Shown piece after piece: positions 41,728 through 52,555 of a DNA stretch of 64,000 nucleotides. The notes under the pieces are model-generated. The model saw nothing but the letters and a program-made list of their open reading frames with translations. It made no database searches and was not told the DNA's origin. Position numbers and translations under genes: made by a program. The stretch is from Ewingella americana ATCC 33852 (GTDB taxonomy: Bacteria > Pseudomonadota > Gammaproteobacteria > Enterobacterales > Enterobacteriaceae), in assembly GCF_000735345.1 (NCBI RefSeq), contig NZ_JMPJ01000053.1:124001-188000 (forward strand), written 5' to 3'. Each line of letters opens with the position of its first letter. Positions within the stretch are counted from its first letter, which is position 1.

Positions 41728-42456
41728 TTAATGAAATTGAGAGGGGCTCTCAAGTAAATTATCCAGCGCTGCGGCCTCCACACCCGGCCAGAGCATGCCT
41801 TTCATCCCCTGAACGTCCGTTTTATTCAAAGCGTCGAAATACTCGGCACTGTCTAAGCCATCAATCACCACATTGCGACAAAACCTATTAAGGTTTCTTA
41901 ACAATGAAGGCAAAATAATGGTGAAATTTTCGCCTTGATATAACTCCCAGAACAGAGCCCGGTCGAGTTTTACCCAGGTGAAAATATGGTCAAAAATCGG
42001 CGCCATATTGGCATTACCCGACCCCATCCCGTCGAGCCACAGGGTGAAATCATTTTTCAATGCCACTAATTGCGCATTGTTCTTGCCAGCAGAAAGTTGT
42101 GGAAATGACTCATTTATACTCAGATGAATAAACCTAAGCTGTTTAATTTCATCACGTAATACATCGTCATCAGTAATAATATTGGCTAATTTTTCTTCAA
42201 CCGTAATATTGAGGATCACCTGGTTTTTCTCAAACCAAGCTGCATGTTCTTTGGCAAAGGCCACTTGTTCGGACAAAAAACGAGAGAGTTGCTGTGTGTT
42301 TAATAAGTTCAAAACCAGTTCAGTCGGCATAATAAGCTTGCTGTCTGTGCTCGCAAAACGACAAATTAATTCAACGGCTAATAGTTTGCCCTTGTTTGAA
42401 TATATCGGCTGGCACAAATAGTTGCTGCTAAAGGCCGTATCGAATTGTATTTTCAT
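41728..42456 (-). CDS. ydiV: degenerate EAL protein, anti-FlhDC factor YdiV
   Basis: EAL-like protein of 242 aa (E. coli YdiV/RflP 237), encoded between selO and the nlpC side as in E. coli. The EAL signature is degenerate (ELICRF at about residues 28-33), and the usual catalytic metal-binding acids are not evident. A cyclic-di-GMP phosphodiesterase is therefore unlikely. E. coli and Salmonella YdiV instead bind FlhD and repress motility. The start at 42456 (MKIQFD) matches the family. The frame extends to 42513. Confidence 0.85.
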   Translation of the reverse strand: MKIQFDTAFSSNYLCQPIYSNKGKLLAVELICRFASTDSKLIMPTELVLNLLNTQQLSRFLSEQVAFAKEHAAWFEKNQVILNITVEEKLANIITDDDVLRDEIKQLRFIHLSINESFPQLSAGKNNAQLVALKNDFTLWLDGMGSGNANMAPIFDHIFTWVKLDRALFWELYQGENFTIILPSLLRNLNRFCRNVVIDGLDSAEYFDALNKTDVQGMKGMLWPGVEAAALDNLLESPSQFH

Positions 42457-42801
42457 TTTTTTCCAAAACATCAACGGCACTACACATTGATTAATAACTT
42501 TGTTGTATACCAATCAAACCAGAACGATGTTCGGACCCTATCAGCCGTTAATCACTCTTATTATCGATACCAAAAAAGTGCCTGTCTGGTGTTAAGTCTG
42601 CTGCTAAGTTCCCGCTTTTAAACATGAAACTGATTTTAGAATTATACCCCCATATAACAGTCTGTTTATAAATGTTAGGGGGGTGAAACAGGGCGTTACA
42701 CTTCAATCTTATCGTTAGCGAACATTAAGCGCAACTTAGGAAATGAACCCTCTTTTAGCCAGCGTTACGGCAAAAAGAAGGCTAATTAGAATGATTATTT
42801 T
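42457..42801. other. ydiV-lplA intergenic region
   Basis: A 345-bp AT-rich gap. A TATAAT on the minus strand (42646-42641) could be the ydiV -10 but has a poor -35. Nothing else recognised. Confidence 0.4.
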
Positions 42802-43818
42802 TTACTGAATGCAGCTGACCAGCCATTGCTGCAATTGGCTTAATTCTGTTTTCAGTGCCGGATGGCGCTGAATGATGTTTTGACACACCTGCTCCACCTC
42901 CGCCGGGCGATATGGCGTGTCCACCAATTCGACCGCCAATTCGTTTAAGGGTGCGGGCTGCAGGCTGTCGGTGAACACCTGCGCGCGGCTGATATGGCCC
43001 TTTACCACGTCGAAATGGATATCCACCCCGCCCCAGACAAAACGCTCATTGAGCAGGTGGCTGAAGGCTGGTGCCTTGCCGAAATTCCACTCCCAGCTGC
43101 TCTGCTTGGCGAACTGCGCCTCAAAGCCGGGTAAATCAGGGAAGACGTCTGGCGAGATAATTTCCGGCTCGACTTCTACCCCGTACCAGTCAAAGAAGGA
43201 GTCGATAATTGCGTCGCACACCTGCTGATGATTAATCTCAGGAATTAATTCATTAAGGTTCGCCACCCTTGAGCGTACCGAGGTGATGCCCTTGGCCTGC
43301 AATTTTTTCGGGTCGGGATTGAGGTAGTCGGCCAGACGGCTAAGGTCGGCGCTGAGCAGCAGCGTGCCGTGGTGGAAGCCGCGATCCGGCGTCTCTTTAT
43401 AGGCCGAGCCGGAGATCTTGCGCTCGCCGTCCGCCGTTTGCGCCACTAAATCGTTGCGACCTGACGCACTGGCATTAACCCCCAGCGCGTTGAGCGCATT
43501 GAGGATAATGGCCGTTGAGACGCTTTTGTCATACTCCGGCTTGCCAGCCATAAAGGTGAAACAGGTATTGCCCAAGTCATGAAACACCGCCCCGCCGCCG
43601 CTGCTGCGGCGCGCCAGACGAATACCATCCTGCTCCATCCGGCGGGTATTGCACTCCTTCCACGGATTTTGCGCCTGCCCAATCACCACCGTCTCAGCAT
43701 TACGCCACAAGAAGAGGATCCGCTGACTGGTCATCTGCCGGAAAATACAGTCCTCAACGGCAAGGTTGAACCAAGGATCATAAGAGTCGGAAAGCAGCAA
43801 TCTGATAGGTTTCATCAC
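42802..43818 (-). CDS. lplA: lipoate-protein ligase A
   Basis: ATP-dependent ligase attaching free lipoate to E2 and GcvH lysines, 338 aa, equal to E. coli LplA. Visible are the lipoate/AMP-binding [20 protein letters not shown] (70-89), the catalytic lysine Lys134 in [25 protein letters not shown], and the C-terminal accessory domain. In E. coli lplA sits at another locus. Here it lies between ydiV and nlpC. Confidence 0.95.
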   Translation of the reverse strand: MMKPIRLLLSDSYDPWFNLAVEDCIFRQMTSQRILFLWRNAETVVIGQAQNPWKECNTRRMEQDGIRLARRSSGGGAVFHDLGNTCFTFMAGKPEYDKSVSTAIILNALNALGVNASASGRNDLVAQTADGERKISGSAYKETPDRGFHHGTLLLSADLSRLADYLNPDPKKLQAKGITSVRSRVANLNELIPEINHQQVCDAIIDSFFDWYGVEVEPEIISPDVFPDLPGFEAQFAKQSSWEWNFGKAPAFSHLLNERFVWGGVDIHFDVVKGHISRAQVFTDSLQPAPLNELAVELVDTPYRPAEVEQVCQNIIQRHPALKTELSQLQQWLVSCIQ

Positions 43819-43924
43819 GTTTCATCCTGAAAGAGTTTCACCCGATGATATCAGCAAAAAAGCCGATCAAATACGCAGAGCCTGCGAGGGAATAGACAAT
43901 AAACGTCAAAAGATACCGCGAAAT

Positions 43925-43984
43925 CTTCCTAGCATTCCGCAAAATCATTCAAGCCGCGTCAAGGCGGCAACCGAGCAAAGCCAA
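43925..43984. repeat. truncated ERIC (left half)
   Basis: 60 bases from CTTCCTAGCATTCCGC to GAGCAAAGCCAA matching the left half of the complete element at 43993 (about 51 of 60 identical by my count). It stops exactly where the central ERIC hairpin would begin. Confidence 0.8.
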
Positions 43985-43992
43985 CTGAAGCA

Positions 43993-44132
43993 CTTCCTAG
44001 CATTCCGCTAAACCATTCGCGTTGTATTAAGGCGGCAACCGAGCAAAGCCAAGGAGCTTACACAAGTAAGTGACTTGGCTTTGCGAGGGCAGCCAACGCA
44101 AAGACAACGTGAAGGGTGACGCGGAATTTTAG
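43993..44132. repeat. ERIC (intergenic repeat unit)
   Basis: A complete imperfect palindrome of about 140 bp. Its centre AGGAGCTTACACAAGTAAGTG and flanks GCAGCCAACGCA match the Enterobacterial Repetitive Intergenic Consensus. The outer ends pair as ATTCCGC (near 44001) and GCGGAAT (44121-44127). Its right edge overlaps the nlpC stop codon. Confidence 0.88.
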
Positions 44133-44608
44133 ATGCGGCGAGCCTGCCAATACACCTTTCGCCAATAAACATTATTCAAAGACGATCGCGTCACACCTTG
44201 ACTGGTCGATGCGTGAATAAATTGGTCGCCGGTGTCGTAGATACCGACGTGCAGGCCGTTTTCGCCGCTGCCGGTTTTGAAGAAGACTAAATCGCCGGGC
44301 AGGAGTTCATCTCGGGAGACTTTGGTGCCGATTTCGGTTTGTGCGGTGGTGGTGCGTGGTAACACCATGCCGAAACGATCGCGGAAGGTGCGGAAGACAA
44401 AGCCAGAACAGTCGACGCCGCTAGGTTGCAGGCCGCCATAGCGATAAGGCGCACCACGCCACTGGCTGAGCTGATCGTTGAGTTGCGCGACCACGGCGAT
44501 AGAGTCGGATAACTTTCCGCTCGGCGGGGGCGCATGGCTACTACAACCATTCAGTACCAGAGCAGCTAATACCAGCAGAGAATACAAGGTTCCGGTGGTC
44601 CAACGCAT
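44129..44608 (-). CDS. nlpC: NlpC/P60 family lipoprotein NlpC
   Basis: Predicted lipid-anchored murein endopeptidase, 159 aa (E. coli 154). The ATG at 44608 follows a GGAAGG ribosome site. The upstream TTG at 44636-44638 is not needed. The lipobox LNGCSS gives the lipidated Cys, and the P60 domain has GVDCSGFVFRTF (catalytic Cys) and GLHVGIYD (His). GDLVFFKTGSGENG is conserved. The last codons lie inside an ERIC element. Confidence 0.93.
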   Translation of the reverse strand: MRWTTGTLYSLLVLAALVLNGCSSHAPPPSGKLSDSIAVVAQLNDQLSQWRGAPYRYGGLQPSGVDCSGFVFRTFRDRFGMVLPRTTTAQTEIGTKVSRDELLPGDLVFFKTGSGENGLHVGIYDTGDQFIHASTSQGVTRSSLNNVYWRKVYWQARRI

Positions 44609-44775
44609 GGCAGTCCTTCCTTTCGGGATGACGGTCAAACGATATCAACAGGCAGAACGGTCCCTGTCAGATGTCGCCTTGCTCTAAGAGCAGGTTATTA
44701 GAGGATAAAAAGAATTTAGCGCTATTTTATCCGTCATCCAATCGAAAATCGCAAATTCAGTGGAATTAGTGGCTT

Positions 44776-45183
44776 TCAGTGCGGCTGTTGGCTTGGCTTG
44801 CTGTGAATTAACCAGACGCCGAACATGATCAATATTCCACCGCAGGCTTTCAGTAAATGCACGTTTTCATTGAACCAAGGCAGTGTCACCGCGGCCAGAT
44901 AGACCAGCGCGTAGCTCAGGCTAAGCAAGGTATAGGCGCGGTGCAGAGGTAAAATCCGCAGCGCGAAGAACCAGCAGAGCATGGATAACGCGTAGCACAT
45001 GATGCCAATCGTCACCGCCGCCAGCGACGTCAGGTTATTGAAAATAAAAGAAAGCTGCAGTTCAGACAGTGAGAAAAGCGGGATGCGCACCATCCCCCAC
45101 TTCAATAATAGCTGTGCGAGAGTCACCAGCAGCAGGCTGCCGACGCCCCAGCTGTATCCGCGTTTGGTTTCAGCACTGGTCAT
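44776..45183 (-). CDS. arnF: L-Ara4N-phosphoundecaprenol flippase subunit ArnF
   Basis: Small multidrug-resistance-like membrane protein with four helices, 135 aa (E. coli ArnF 128). With ArnE it flips undecaprenyl phosphate-Ara4N to the periplasmic face. It is the last gene of arnBCADTEF and overlaps arnE by 4 bases. Confidence 0.92.
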   Translation of the reverse strand: MTSAETKRGYSWGVGSLLLVTLAQLLLKWGMVRIPLFSLSELQLSFIFNNLTSLAAVTIGIMCYALSMLCWFFALRILPLHRAYTLLSLSYALVYLAAVTLPWFNENVHLLKACGGILIMFGVWLIHSKPSQQPH

Positions 45184-45512
45184 GCGTTAATGCTCATTAA
45201 GGCTATTCCCAGCATGATGAACGCCACGCCCAACCAGTGGCGGCGGTCCACATGCTCTTTGAAAATCCAGCGCGCGCACAGGGTGATCAGCACGAAATTC
45301 AGGCTCAGCATTGGGTAAGCAATGCTGAGAGGAATTTGTTGCAGTACGCGCAGCCAGAACAGCATGGCCAAGCCGAGTAAGGCAATGGCCAAGATGAACC
45401 AACGTATGGCAGGTTTGAAGGAGTCGCCGCCGACCTGTGCCGCTTGCTTCTGACAAAGCTGCCCGGCACAGGTCAGGATACTGACCACTAAGACGAAGAA
45501 GTACGCTGTCAT
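45180..45512 (-). CDS. arnE: L-Ara4N-phosphoundecaprenol flippase subunit ArnE
   Basis: Four-helix SMR/EamA-like protein, 110 aa (E. coli 111), with [17 protein letters not shown] typical of the family. It overlaps arnT by 4 bases (ATGA) and arnF by 4 bases. Confidence 0.93.
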   Translation of the reverse strand: MTAYFFVLVVSILTCAGQLCQKQAAQVGGDSFKPAIRWFILAIALLGLAMLFWLRVLQQIPLSIAYPMLSLNFVLITLCARWIFKEHVDRRHWLGVAFIMLGIALMSINA

Positions 45513-47179
45513 GGCAACTTACGGTAGAACAGTAAGGCCAGACGGTTCATCTGCACTCGCTGGTCGGCCTGCGGCAACTCAGAAGTGGTGCTGATTTTGC
45601 TGTCCAGTTTGATGACCACGGAAACATCCCCCTGTTGGCGAGCAGCTTGCAGCCAGGCCGGGAAGTTGGCGGCACTGATGTAATGCCCTTCCGCATCAGG
45701 ATAACCCAAGCCGTATTCCACTTCGCCCTTCTCGTCATACATCAGAATGTCGCTGCGCTTGAGGGTCCAGGCCAGTCCTGTCGCCACGCCGACGTTATCC
45801 GCCAACACATACCGGCTGTGCTGAAGTAAGGCAAGATTGGTGTCCATAAAGGCCTGCGGCTGCTTGGAATCCACCACTTTTTGCGGAATAGCCTGCCCCA
45901 CCAGCAGCGCCAGCACCACCGGGCAAACGGCCGCCCAGTACCAACGGTCACGCAGCGAGGTCAGGCTTAGCGCACCGGCTAAGGCCCAAGGCGCAAAGCA
46001 CAGGATGCCAATGGCAACGCGGGAATGTTCTTCTGGCGTATACACCGGTTTGATGTGCAGAGGCGTCAGGCCGGAAATCGCTACCACCGCCAGCACCGTC
46101 ACCACACCAAAAATGATGTTGATGATGCCGTTGGCTTTCAGCGCGCGCAGCTTGCCGGAGATACGGATCTGCTCGAGGTGATCGGACATCAGCAGCGCCA
46201 GCGGCGCAAAGCACGGCAGGATGTAGGTCGGCAGCTTGCCTTTCGCTACGCTGAAGAAAATCAGCGGCATCAAGGCCCAGCTCAGCAGGAAGAACAGCTC
46301 AGGGCGCATCACGCGCTTGGTCCAGCCGCTGATCAGTGCTCCCGGCACGAGCCCCATCCACGGCAGTGCGCCTAAGAACAGCACCGGAATGTAGTACCAG
46401 AATGGCGCTTTATGCTGGGCATTCTGCTCAGCGAAACGCTGAATATGTTCGACCCAGAAGAAGTAGTTCCAGTAGTCAGGCTCGCGATGAGCAATTGCCA
46501 GCACCCACGGCAGGCTTAATACCAGCGCGCTGAGTACCGCCAGCGGCCCCCAGCCAAACAGGGTTTTGAAGCGTTGTTCACGGACAACAATCGGCAGCAC
46601 GGCGATAACCGGCAGCGCCAGCGCCAGAAAACCTTTGGTCATAAAGCCCATACCGCAGGCCAAGCCGAGGGCAATCCAACTGCCAACCTTCTGCTTGGTG
46701 GTGACGGCCTGCATACAGAAATAGCTGGCCACCATCGCGGCGGTCATCCACAGGGTGATCATCGGGTCGAGAACGCTGTAGGTCCCGATGGTGAAAACCA
46801 GCGTGAAAGAGAGATAAATCAGCGCGGCGATGCACGCCTTCTGGCGGTTACGCCACATCAGCATCGCCAGCCAACCAATCAGCAAGGTGCTGAGCAGCGT
46901 ACAAAAGACCGAGCCGAAACGTACTGCAAAATTGGTTTCGCCGAAAATCATCTGGCTAATATTGTTGAACCAATATCCCGCCACTGGCTTTTCGAAATAG
47001 CGCAAACCTAATAGATGAGGCACCACCCAATCGCCGCGCTGCAACATTTCACGGCTGATTTCGGCATAGCGCGTTTCATCAGGCTGCCACAGTAAACGAG
47101 TATTCAGAGGCACTAAATAGACCAGCGCGAAGAACACTAACAGTACGGTGCTCCACACACCTTTGTACGCTTTGGACAT
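45509..47179 (-). CDS. arnT: undecaprenyl phosphate-Ara4N:lipid A transferase ArnT
   Basis: GT83 glycosyltransferase that adds 4-amino-4-deoxy-L-arabinose to lipid A phosphates, lowering binding of polymyxin and cationic peptides. Length is 556 aa from the ATG at 47179 (E. coli 550). It has twelve or so transmembrane helices and the periplasmic loop [19 protein letters not shown] with catalytic acids. [17 protein letters not shown] and [20 protein letters not shown] are conserved. The start overlaps the arnD stop by one base (TGATG). Confidence 0.95.
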   Translation of the reverse strand: MSKAYKGVWSTVLLVFFALVYLVPLNTRLLWQPDETRYAEISREMLQRGDWVVPHLLGLRYFEKPVAGYWFNNISQMIFGETNFAVRFGSVFCTLLSTLLIGWLAMLMWRNRQKACIAALIYLSFTLVFTIGTYSVLDPMITLWMTAAMVASYFCMQAVTTKQKVGSWIALGLACGMGFMTKGFLALALPVIAVLPIVVREQRFKTLFGWGPLAVLSALVLSLPWVLAIAHREPDYWNYFFWVEHIQRFAEQNAQHKAPFWYYIPVLFLGALPWMGLVPGALISGWTKRVMRPELFFLLSWALMPLIFFSVAKGKLPTYILPCFAPLALLMSDHLEQIRISGKLRALKANGIINIIFGVVTVLAVVAISGLTPLHIKPVYTPEEHSRVAIGILCFAPWALAGALSLTSLRDRWYWAAVCPVVLALLVGQAIPQKVVDSKQPQAFMDTNLALLQHSRYVLADNVGVATGLAWTLKRSDILMYDEKGEVEYGLGYPDAEGHYISAANFPAWLQAARQQGDVSVVIKLDSKISTTSELPQADQRVQMNRLALLFYRKLP

Positions 47180-48078
47180 CAGGAAAGACCTTCTTTCTGG
47201 CAACCTAACCACCCTTCCCGTCCTGGGAAGGTTGAACGAACGACGCGGCCCACCGGCAAGGTGTTCAGGTCAGCGGGCAGTAACTCACCCATTGCGCAGA
47301 ACTGAATACCTTCTTGTGCGGCGCGCGTCAGTAAATCGTCAAACATGTCTGCCAGCGACATCCCTTCCACTTCGGCGTGAATGGTGTACACCGGCACGCC
47401 ATTGTCTTGCTTGATGGCGTCGAGAATAAAATCGTTAAAGGTCGCAGTGGTCACTTCGCTGCCAATCACTTCGTCATAGGTCGGCAAAGTGACGGGAATT
47501 TGCACGGTGCCCGTTTGGCCGTTTTCTAACAATGGCAGGAAAGGATGCGTCCCCCGGCAGTCGCTGTTGTAGCGAAAACCAAAGGTCTGTTTCACATCAA
47601 TAACCCGCTGGTCAGCTCGCCAGCCCGCCACCGCAGAGCAATCTACCGGACGACCAATGCAGCTTTGCAAAGCATCAAGGCCGAGGCGGATTTGCTTTTC
47701 CAGCTGTGGTTTTGACCATTTGCCGACTTTCGCCTGCCAGCCTTGGTGATCCCAAGCGTGCAGACCCACTTCATGGCCCTGCTCGGCAGTCTGTTTCATT
47801 AATGGCGCGAAATCGCGATAGATTTGCTTGCCCGGCCACGCGGTGCCCGCCAGCAAAATATCCAGCCCATAAAGAGACGCGGCGTTGGAGCGCAGCATTT
47901 TCCACAGAAAGCGCGGACGCAAAAGGCGCCATAAATGACGCCCCATGTTGTCCGGACCTACGCTGAAAAAGAAGCTGGCAGTTACGTTATGCTTCGCGAG
48001 AACTCGCAGTAACTGAGGGACACCCTTTCGGGTGCCGCTCCAGGTATCGACATCAATTCGTAATCCGACTTTTTTCAT
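47179..48078 (-). CDS. arnD: Ara4FN-phosphoundecaprenol deformylase ArnD
   Basis: NodB-type polysaccharide deacetylase, 299 aa (E. coli 296). It removes the formyl group from undecaprenyl phosphate-Ara4[17 protein letters not shown] carries the metal-binding Asp pair, and [15 protein letters not shown] carries the metal His residues. It lies 12 bases after arnA. Confidence 0.95.
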   Translation of the reverse strand: MKKVGLRIDVDTWSGTRKGVPQLLRVLAKHNVTASFFFSVGPDNMGRHLWRLLRPRFLWKMLRSNAASLYGLDILLAGTAWPGKQIYRDFAPLMKQTAEQGHEVGLHAWDHQGWQAKVGKWSKPQLEKQIRLGLDALQSCIGRPVDCSAVAGWRADQRVIDVKQTFGFRYNSDCRGTHPFLPLLENGQTGTVQIPVTLPTYDEVIGSEVTTATFNDFILDAIKQDNGVPVYTIHAEVEGMSLADMFDDLLTRAAQEGIQFCAMGELLPADLNTLPVGRVVRSTFPGREGWLGCQKEGLS

Positions 48079-48090
48079 GCAGCCTTACCG

Positions 48091-50073
48091 TTATGCCTGA
48101 TTGTTGTCTGGATTAACCGAACGCAGGAAGAAATCGAGGGTTTTTTCGACGGTTTTATCCATCGCGATTTCAGGGGTCCAGCCCAGCAGACGCTTGGCAT
48201 TCTTGATGCTCGGCGTGCGGTGCTCAACGTCCTGATAACCTTTGCCGTAGTAAGTGCTGCTTTCCACGGATTTGAAGCCAGCAAACGGCGGGAACTGGTC
48301 GCGCAGTGGGTGAGCTTCAAAGCTACGCAGCAGCATCTCGGCCAACTCGCGAATACTGGCTTCGTTAGTTGGGTTACCGATGTTGATGATTTGGCCGTCG
48401 CAGCGATCTTCTTTGTTCTCAACGATGCGGAACAGCGCTTCGATACCGTCAGTGATGTCGGTAAAGGTACGTTTCTGCTCGCCACCGTCAACCAGCTTGA
48501 TTGGAGAACCTTCAACCAAGTTGAGGATCAGCTGAGTAATGGCGCGTGAGCTGCCGATACGTGCTGCATCCAAGTTGTCCAGACGCGGGCCCATCCAGTT
48601 AAACGGACGGAACAGAGTGAAGCGCAGGCCCTCTTTCACGCCGTAAGCCCAGATCACACGGTCCAGCAGCTGCTTAGACACCGAGTAGATCCAGCGCTGT
48701 TTGTTGATTGGGCCAACAATCAGGCGAGAAGTGTCTTCGTCGAACTCTTTGTCGTCACACATGCCATACACTTCAGAAGTGGATGGGAAGATGATGCGTT
48801 TTTTGTATTTCACGCAATCACGAACGATTTTCAAGTTCTCTTCGAAGTCCAGTTCGAACACGCGCAGTGGGTTACGGGTGTATTCGATTGGGGTTGCGAT
48901 AGCCACCAGCGGCAAGATCACGTCACATTTCTTGATGTGATACTCGATCCACTCGGAGTGAATGCTGATATCGCCTTCGACGAAGTGGAAGTGCGGGTTG
49001 TCCATGAAGCGGCTCACGGCATCAGAGCTGATGTCGAGACCAAAAATTTCATAGTTGTCTTCGCGCAGCAGACGCTCGCTCAGGTGGTTACCGATGAAGC
49101 CGTTAACCCCTAAGATCAGCACGCGAGTACGGCGTTTCATCACCGCGGTTGGCAGCGAGCTGAGTTTAACGTCAGGCATGATGCCCAGTTCCAGCGCCAA
49201 GCGAGAACCCTGCACGTAAAGACCAGATTCACTCTGGCCGGCCAGAATTTCCAGCGCGCCTGTGCCACACGCCACGACCAGCGGATCGCTGGACAGCACG
49301 GTACCCGGCTTTTTGTCGTGAGCGGTGTCTAGCGGGCGTGAACGCCAGATAGTCATTTTGCGCTGGCCGAGGTAAGTGAAAGCACCTGGATAAGGTTCAG
49401 TCACGGCGCGGATCAGGTTGTTAATTTCAGTCGCAGATTTGTGCCAGTGGATCTCGCCATCAGCAGCGGTACGGCGGCCGAAGTAGCTCGCTTGAGACTC
49501 ATCTTGCGGAGTCAGGGTCACGTTGCCCTGCTTGATTTTTGGCAAAACGTCGGTCAACAGCACTTTCGCCGCGTCACGCACTTTCGCGTGCAGCGTCAGC
49601 GCGATGTCGTCATTGCTGATTGGCACAGCCAGTTGGCCGACGATGTCACCAGCGTCTGGGCGTTTAACCATCTTGTGCAGAGTTACGCCAGTCTCGGTTT
49701 CGCCTTTGAGCAGCGCCCAGTTAACCGGCGCGCGACCACGGTAGCGTGGCAGCAGAGAGCCGTGCAGGTTGAAGCCGCCCAGCGGCGCCAGAGACAGCAC
49801 TTCTTCGCTGAGCATGTTGCGGTAGTAGAAGGAGAAAATAACGTCCGGCTGCAATTCACGGATACGGTCAACCCACAGCGGGTGATTCACATCTTCCGGC
49901 GCATAAACCGGCAGGTTCAAACCCGCGCCCACACGAGCAACGGAAGAGAAAAAGTTATTTTCGTCTGGCGAATCAGTATGAGTAAATACTGCTTGTACGT
50001 CATAACCCGCGTCAACTAAGGCCTGAAGCCCAACGCAACCAATATCATGGTAGGCAAATACAATCGCTTTCAT
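48091..50073 (-). CDS. arnA: bifunctional UDP-Ara4N formyltransferase/UDP-GlcA decarboxylase ArnA
   Basis: 660 aa, equal to E. coli. The N-terminal formyltransferase domain (about 1-300) contains the catalytic His in [19 protein letters not shown]. The C-terminal SDR domain (about 315-660) starts [20 protein letters not shown] and oxidatively decarboxylates UDP-Glc[12 protein letters not shown] and the [11 protein letters not shown] catalytic Tyr/Lys are present. Start overlaps the arnC stop by one base. Confidence 0.97.
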   Translation of the reverse strand: MKAIVFAYHDIGCVGLQALVDAGYDVQAVFTHTDSPDENNFFSSVARVGAGLNLPVYAPEDVNHPLWVDRIRELQPDVIFSFYYRNMLSEEVLSLAPLGGFNLHGSLLPRYRGRAPVNWALLKGETETGVTLHKMVKRPDAGDIVGQLAVPISNDDIALTLHAKVRDAAKVLLTDVLPKIKQGNVTLTPQDESQASYFGRRTAADGEIHWHKSATEINNLIRAVTEPYPGAFTYLGQRKMTIWRSRPLDTAHDKKPGTVLSSDPLVVACGTGALEILAGQSESGLYVQGSRLALELGIMPDVKLSSLPTAVMKRRTRVLILGVNGFIGNHLSERLLREDNYEIFGLDISSDAVSRFMDNPHFHFVEGDISIHSEWIEYHIKKCDVILPLVAIATPIEYTRNPLRVFELDFEENLKIVRDCVKYKKRIIFPSTSEVYGMCDDKEFDEDTSRLIVGPINKQRWIYSVSKQLLDRVIWAYGVKEGLRFTLFRPFNWMGPRLDNLDAARIGSSRAITQLILNLVEGSPIKLVDGGEQKRTFTDITDGIEALFRIVENKEDRCDGQIINIGNPTNEASIRELAEMLLRSFEAHPLRDQFPPFAGFKSVESSTYYGKGYQDVEHRTPSIKNAKRLLGWTPEIAMDKTVEKTLDFFLRSVNPDNNQA

Positions 50074-51053
50074 TACTCTTCTTCCTGGCTGTTTTCGTCA
50101 GAACGCATTCCAACGACTTTTTGAACAAAATAACGGGGACGCGCACGAACATCGTTATAGATTCGCCCGATGTACTCACCGAGTAATCCCATACCCACAA
50201 ACTGTGCGCCAATAAACATAAATAAGACGGCGAAGAGCGTGAAGACGCCCTCTGCGGCCCAGACTGGACCATGAATCAAACGCATGAGGATCAGGAAGAC
50301 GGCCAGCACGAATCCGAACAGCGCGATGGCGCTGCCCACAACGCTGAGCATACGCAGCGGCGTGGTGGTCAAACAGGTGATTAGGTCGTACATCAGGTTG
50401 ATGAGTTTCATCAGGCTGTACTTAGAATCGCCGAATTCGCGTTCTGAGTGCTGCACCGGAATTTCCACCGTTTTGCGCGCAAAGGTATTGGCCAAAATAG
50501 GAATAAAGGTGCTGCGCTCGTGGCAGTGCAACATGGCTTCGATGATGTGACGGCGATAAGCACGCAGCATACAGCCGTAGTCACCCATAGATTTGCCGGT
50601 CGCGCGCTGAATCATCATGTTGATGAGTTTCGACGCGGACTTGCGGAACCACGAGTCACGGCGGTTAGCACGCACGGTACCCACCACGTCATAACCTTCG
50701 TCGGCTTTAGCCACCAGACGCGGGATCTCTTCCGGCGGGTTCTGTAAGTCAGCATCAAGGGTAATAACCAAATCGCCCGATACGTGGTTAAAACCCGCCA
50801 TGATTGCCGAGTGCTGGCCGTAGTTACGGTTGAGCAGCACGGCTACGATGCAGTTTTCAGGGACTTCAGCCGCTTCGGTTAGCATTTCGGCTGAACGGTC
50901 GCTGCTGCCATCATCAATTAAGATAATTTCATATTTTTGAGTCAGTTGGCGGCAAGCTGCTTGCGTACGCGAAAGCAGAGCCGGCAGACTCTCTTCTTCG
51001 TTATAGACCGGAATAACTACCGAGACTTTACGGATTGGTTCAAATTGCGCCAC
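50073..51053 (-). CDS. arnC: undecaprenyl-phosphate Ara4FN transferase ArnC
   Basis: GT2 glycosyltransferase (dolichol-P-mannose synthase type), 326 aa (E. coli 322). Motifs are [27 protein letters not shown] and the DXD-type [13 protein letters not shown]. Two C-terminal transmembrane helices anchor it (about residues 233-300). One-base overlaps join it with arnB and arnA. Confidence 0.96.
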   Translation of the reverse strand: MAQFEPIRKVSVVIPVYNEEESLPALLSRTQAACRQLTQKYEIILIDDGSSDRSAEMLTEAAEVPENCIVAVLLNRNYGQHSAIMAGFNHVSGDLVITLDADLQNPPEEIPRLVAKADEGYDVVGTVRANRRDSWFRKSASKLINMMIQRATGKSMGDYGCMLRAYRRHIIEAMLHCHERSTFIPILANTFARKTVEIPVQHSEREFGDSKYSLMKLINLMYDLITCLTTTPLRMLSVVGSAIALFGFVLAVFLILMRLIHGPVWAAEGVFTLFAVLFMFIGAQFVGMGLLGEYIGRIYNDVRARPRYFVQKVVGMRSDENSQEEE

Positions 51054-52195
51054 TACTGCGTCTCCAGAAGTGAAAAAAGGGCTGCAACAACGCGATCAAC
51101 ATCGCTGTCCTGCATATCAGGGAACAGAGGCAAGCTGCACAGGCGCTCGGTGTTCCATTCAGTATTCGGCAGGCTAAGTTCTGGATAACGCTCGCGATAA
51201 TACTTTTGGGTATGAGCCGCGCGGAAATGCAGCCCGGTGCCGATACCTTTAGCCTTCAGGCGCTCCATCAACTGGTCGCGGCTAAAGCCCAAACGGTCGG
51301 TATCGACGCGGATCATAAACAGGTGCCACGCGTGCAAGTGCGGGTAGTCAGGGGATTTCATTGGGATGAAAGGTGAACCCTGAAGCTTCTCTAAATAGAG
51401 ATTCGCCAGCTCTGTGCGACGCGCGTTGATTTCAGGCAGACGGCGCAGTTGCACCACGGCAATTGCCGCCTGAATATCAGCAAGATTGTATTTGAAGCCC
51501 GGCTCAACCACTTCAGCCTGCGGCTTACGCCCCTGCACTTCGCGGTCAAAGGCATCAACTGCCAGACCGTGGAACTTCAGCGCGCGCACTTTCGCCGCCA
51601 GCTCGTCGTCGTCAGTGGCGACTAAACCACCTTCGGCACAGGTCATGTTTTTGATGGCGTGGAAAGAGAAAATGGCCGTGCCCTGAGCGCCAACCCAGCG
51701 ATCGCGGTAACGCGTGCCTGCGGCGTGCGCGGCATCTTCGACAATGGCGATGCCGTGCTGTTCAGCTAAAGCATAAATAGGGTCGAGATCCAGCGGCGCG
51801 CCCGCGTAATGCACGGGGATAATCGCTTTGGTGCGCGGGGTGATTGCCGCAGCAACGTCGTCTGCGTTAATCATCAAGGTATCAGGGTCAACGTCAATCA
51901 TGACCGGCTCTGCGCCAAGCAGAACAATCATGTTCAGGGTAGAAACCCAGGTTTGAGAAGGCGTGATCACTTCATCGCCGGGGCCAATGCCCAAGGCCAT
52001 CAGGGTAACGTGCATCCCACCGGTTGCCGATGAGACGGCAATAGCGTGTTTACATCCGAAGGTCGCCGCAAAATCCTGTTCGAGCTGGTTCGCCTGAGGC
52101 CCGGTGGTAATCCAACCTGAGCGCAGAACCTGACTCACAGCCTCAATTTCTTCCTCACCGATTGACGGGCGAGAGAAAGGCAAAAAATTTTCCAT
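51053..52195 (-). CDS. arnB: UDP-Ara4O aminotransferase ArnB
   Basis: PLP-dependent DegT/DnrJ/EryC1 aminotransferase making UDP-Ara4N, 380 aa (E. coli 379 to 385 depending on start). The Schiff-base lysine lies in [32 protein letters not shown] is the family N terminus. It is the first gene of the operon, behind a PhoP-type promoter (52229-52263). Confidence 0.96.
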   Translation of the reverse strand: MENFLPFSRPSIGEEEIEAVSQVLRSGWITTGPQANQLEQDFAATFGCKHAIAVSSATGGMHVTLMALGIGPGDEVITPSQTWVSTLNMIVLLGAEPVMIDVDPDTLMINADDVAAAITPRTKAIIPVHYAGAPLDLDPIYALAEQHGIAIVEDAAHAAGTRYRDRWVGAQGTAIFSFHAIKNMTCAEGGLVATDDDELAAKVRALKFHGLAVDAFDREVQGRKPQAEVVEPGFKYNLADIQAAIAVVQLRRLPEINARRTELANLYLEKLQGSPFIPMKSPDYPHLHAWHLFMIRVDTDRLGFSRDQLMERLKAKGIGTGLHFRAAHTQKYYRERYPELSLPNTEWNTERLCSLPLFPDMQDSDVDRVVAALFSLLETQ

Positions 52196-52228
52196 GACAC
52201 TATCCCAAGAGGTAATAACTCAGTTCAG

Positions 52229-52263
52229 ACTCTAAAGCGGTTTGATTTAACAATAATTAAACG
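52229..52263 (-). promoter_or_regulatory. PhoP-type promoter of arnB
   Basis: On the minus strand, CGTTTA-ATTAT-TGTTAA (52263-52247) resembles the PhoP box (T/G)GTTTA-N5-(T/G)GTTTA. It is followed after 12 bases by TAGAGT (52234-52229), the canonical spacing to a -10. Predicted start near 52222, about 27 bases before the ATG. Confidence 0.65.
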
Positions 52264-52299
52264 CCGAGCCGAAATAATCAGACACATTGCCAGCCTAAG

Positions 52300-52316
52300 C
52301 TTAATTTAACCTTAAG
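52300..52316. promoter_or_regulatory. candidate PmrA (BasR) box upstream of arnB
   Basis: CTTAAT-TTAAC-CTTAAG on the plus strand fits the PmrA direct-repeat consensus YTTAAK-N5-YTTAAK. It lies about 105 bases before arnB, further from the -10 than usual. The rest of the 360-bp gap to btuD is AT-rich without a gene. Confidence 0.6.
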
Positions 52317-52555
52317 GGGCGTCAAGTTATCTGTAAAGAAAATAGGATAAGTGTGAATTAACCTATATTTTCACTAGTAAATAGGTCTGTAATTTCAATC
52401 TGATAGCGAAAAAGATGGCTTTTTTTGGAAATTAAATACGATATTTCTTAAGTCTTAGTGGGGAAAATTATTGTTAGCCCGCGAGCTATTATTGAACGGC
52501 AATAATATTGTAAACAAGCATTACTTAAATAATGAATTTGTCATATTAAGCTGAA

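Noticed and set aside
42457-42540. Longer ydiV start at 42513
   Set aside because: The 19 extra N-terminal residues are absent from YdiV homologues, and the MKI start at 42456 matches the family.
43861-44128. CRISPR-like direct repeats
   Set aside because: Only two copies with internal dyad and ERIC consensus. No regular spacers or cas genes.
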